Of a stretch of DNA of 32,288 bases, positions 31,273 to 32,288 are shown piece after piece. Position 1 is the stretch's first letter. Each line of letters starts with the position of its first letter. The notes under the pieces are model-generated. The model had not been told where the DNA came from and did no database searches. It worked only from the letters and a program-made list of their open reading frames with translations. Source of the DNA: JAOADN01 sp046155885 (GTDB lineage Bacteria; Pseudomonadota; Alphaproteobacteria; Rhodobacterales; Rhodobacteraceae). The stretch spans positions 1 through 32,288 of the forward strand of contig JBJXFU010000087.1 in NCBI GenBank assembly GCA_046155885.1, in the 5' to 3' direction. A program made the translations under genes and the position numbers.

Positions 31273-32288
31273 ATGATCCCGTCCGACCGACTTGAGCAGA
31301 TCGTGCAGCGCTTCGAGTACATCGAGGCGCGGCTTTCGGCCGGGGCGGGGGCGGGCGAAATCGCGGGGCTGTCGCGGGAGTATTCCGAGCTGAAGCCGGT
31401 GATCGGCGAGATCGCCCGCTATCGCCGGGCGCTTGCGGACCTGGGTGAGGCGCGGGCGATGGCGGCGGACCCGGAGATGAAGGCCTTGGCCGAGGAAGAG
31501 GCGCGGCGGGTCGGGGAGGAGCTTCCGCGCATCGAACAGGCGCTGCGGATCGCACTCTTACCCAGGGACGCGGCGGATGCGCGGCCGGCGATCCTGGAGA
31601 TTCGCCCCGGGACGGGGGGCGAGGAGGCGGCGCTTTTCGCGGGCGATCTGCTCAGGATGTACCAGCGTTTCGCGGAAGCGCGGGGCTGGCGGTTCGATCT
31701 GCTGGAACTGACCCCGACCGAGCTTGGCGGGGTGAAGGAGGCGGTGGCGCGGATCGAGGGTGAGGGGGTGTTCGCGCGGCTGAAGTTCGAATCGGGCGTC
31801 CACCGGGTGCAGCGGGTGCCCGAGACCGAGGCGTCGGGGCGCATCCACACCTCGGCGGCGACGGTGGCGGTGCTGCCGGAGGCCGAGGAGGTCGAGATCG
31901 ACATCCCCGACCGCGACATCCGGCTGGACACGATGCGGGCCTCGGGCGCGGGCGGGCAGCATGTGAACAAGACCGATTCGGCGGTCAGGATCACCCACCT
32001 GCCGACCGGAATCATCGTCACCTCGTCGCTGAAGTCCCAGCACCAGAACCGCGACATCGCGATGGCGGTGCTTCGGGCGCGGCTTTACGACCGGGAGCGC
32101 GGGCGGGTGGAAAGCGCGCGGGCGGCAGACCGCAAGGCGCAGCTTGGCTCGGGCGACCGGTCGGAACGCATCCGCACCTACAATTTTCCACAAGGCCGCT
32201 GCACCGATCACCGCATCAATCTGACCATCTACCAGCTCGACAAGGTGATGGAGGGTGCCGCACTCGATGAACTCATCGGCGCCTTGAT
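31273..32288 (+). CDS. prfA: Peptide chain release factor 1, 3'-truncated by window end
   Basis: The first 338 residues of RF1, with about a dozen missing beyond the window. The catalytic GGQ is at 227-229 within RASGAGGQHVNKTDSAVR, and the stop-codon-reading PxT motif is PET in HRVQRVPETEASGRIHTS (E. coli has PAT). The N-terminal coiled domain and the SGDRSERIRTYNFPQ block match RF1, not RF2. RF1 releases chains at UAA and UAG. One oddity is a cysteine in PQGRCTDHR, where valine is usual. The ATG at 31273 lacks a strong ribosome site. Confidence 0.95.
   Translation, partial: MIPSDRLEQIVQRFEYIEARLSAGAGAGEIAGLSREYSELKPVIGEIARYRRALADLGEARAMAADPEMKALAEEEARRVGEELPRIEQALRIALLPRDAADARPAILEIRPGTGGEEAALFAGDLLRMYQRFAEARGWRFDLLELTPTELGGVKEAVARIEGEGVFARLKFESGVHRVQRVPETEASGRIHTSAATVAVLPEAEEVEIDIPDRDIRLDTMRASGAGGQHVNKTDSAVRITHLPTGIIVTSSLKSQHQNRDIAMAVLRARLYDRERGRVESARAADRKAQLGSGDRSERIRTYNFPQGRCTDHRINLTIYQLDKVMEGAALDELIGAL

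Overview
The window is GC-rich, densely coding alphaproteobacterial chromosome, most likely from the Rhodobacteraceae (Rhodobacter/Paracoccus relatives). The basis is protein-level recognition: an FdVI-type ferredoxin, the TauR/Tpa/Xsc/Pta/SoeABC taurine genes, LepA and RF1, plus an alphaproteobacterial LexA box of the form GAAC-N7-GAAC. No database was searched.

Left end (1-4271), an accessory strip. The window opens inside the 3' end of lepA. A near-identical second copy of that 3' end lies about 680 bp further on. Between the copies sits a ParDE/RelBE-type toxin-antitoxin pair, and directly after the second copy, overlapping its stop codon, comes an AT-richer SIR2-like gene of a kind linked to antiphage defence. 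A second, convergent toxin-antitoxin pair (YefM/Phd + RelE) follows with a well-formed operator. Then come a truncated doxX, about 1.1 kb without convincing genes (tight hairpins, an 11-bp tandem array, GCAA-capped hairpins), and an orphan C-terminal OB domain of the mutagenic polymerase DnaE2 preceded by a perfect SOS box.

4272-6080 holds a small sulfotransferase-like gene and a ferredoxin followed by a secreted FG-GAP/VCBS-type protein.

6213-21570 is a sulfonate/phosphonate metabolic block. Tpa deaminates taurine to sulfoacetaldehyde, Xsc splits it to acetyl phosphate and sulfite, Pta makes acetyl-CoA, and a divergent citrate synthase can feed that into central metabolism. Sulfite can leave through a TauE/SafE exporter or be oxidised by SoeABC. 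TauR is the expected regulator. Inserted after xsc are an aminophosphonate-type FAD oxidase and phosphonoacetaldehyde hydrolase PhnX, so the locus looks built for both taurine and its phosphonate analogue 2-aminoethylphosphonate. Between tauR and xsc, on the other strand, lie two small secreted Cys-rich proteins resembling a copper-responsive CutF-type regulatory ORF and a companion peptide.

21709-30763 looks like polyamine/guanidino-compound use: a PotDABC-like ABC transporter, an M20 amidohydrolase, a PuuB-like FAD oxidase with a small membrane protein, and an agmatinase-family ureohydrolase with a DUF1499 protein. The window ends inside prfA (RF1). No tRNA, rRNA, CRISPR array or complete insertion sequence was seen.
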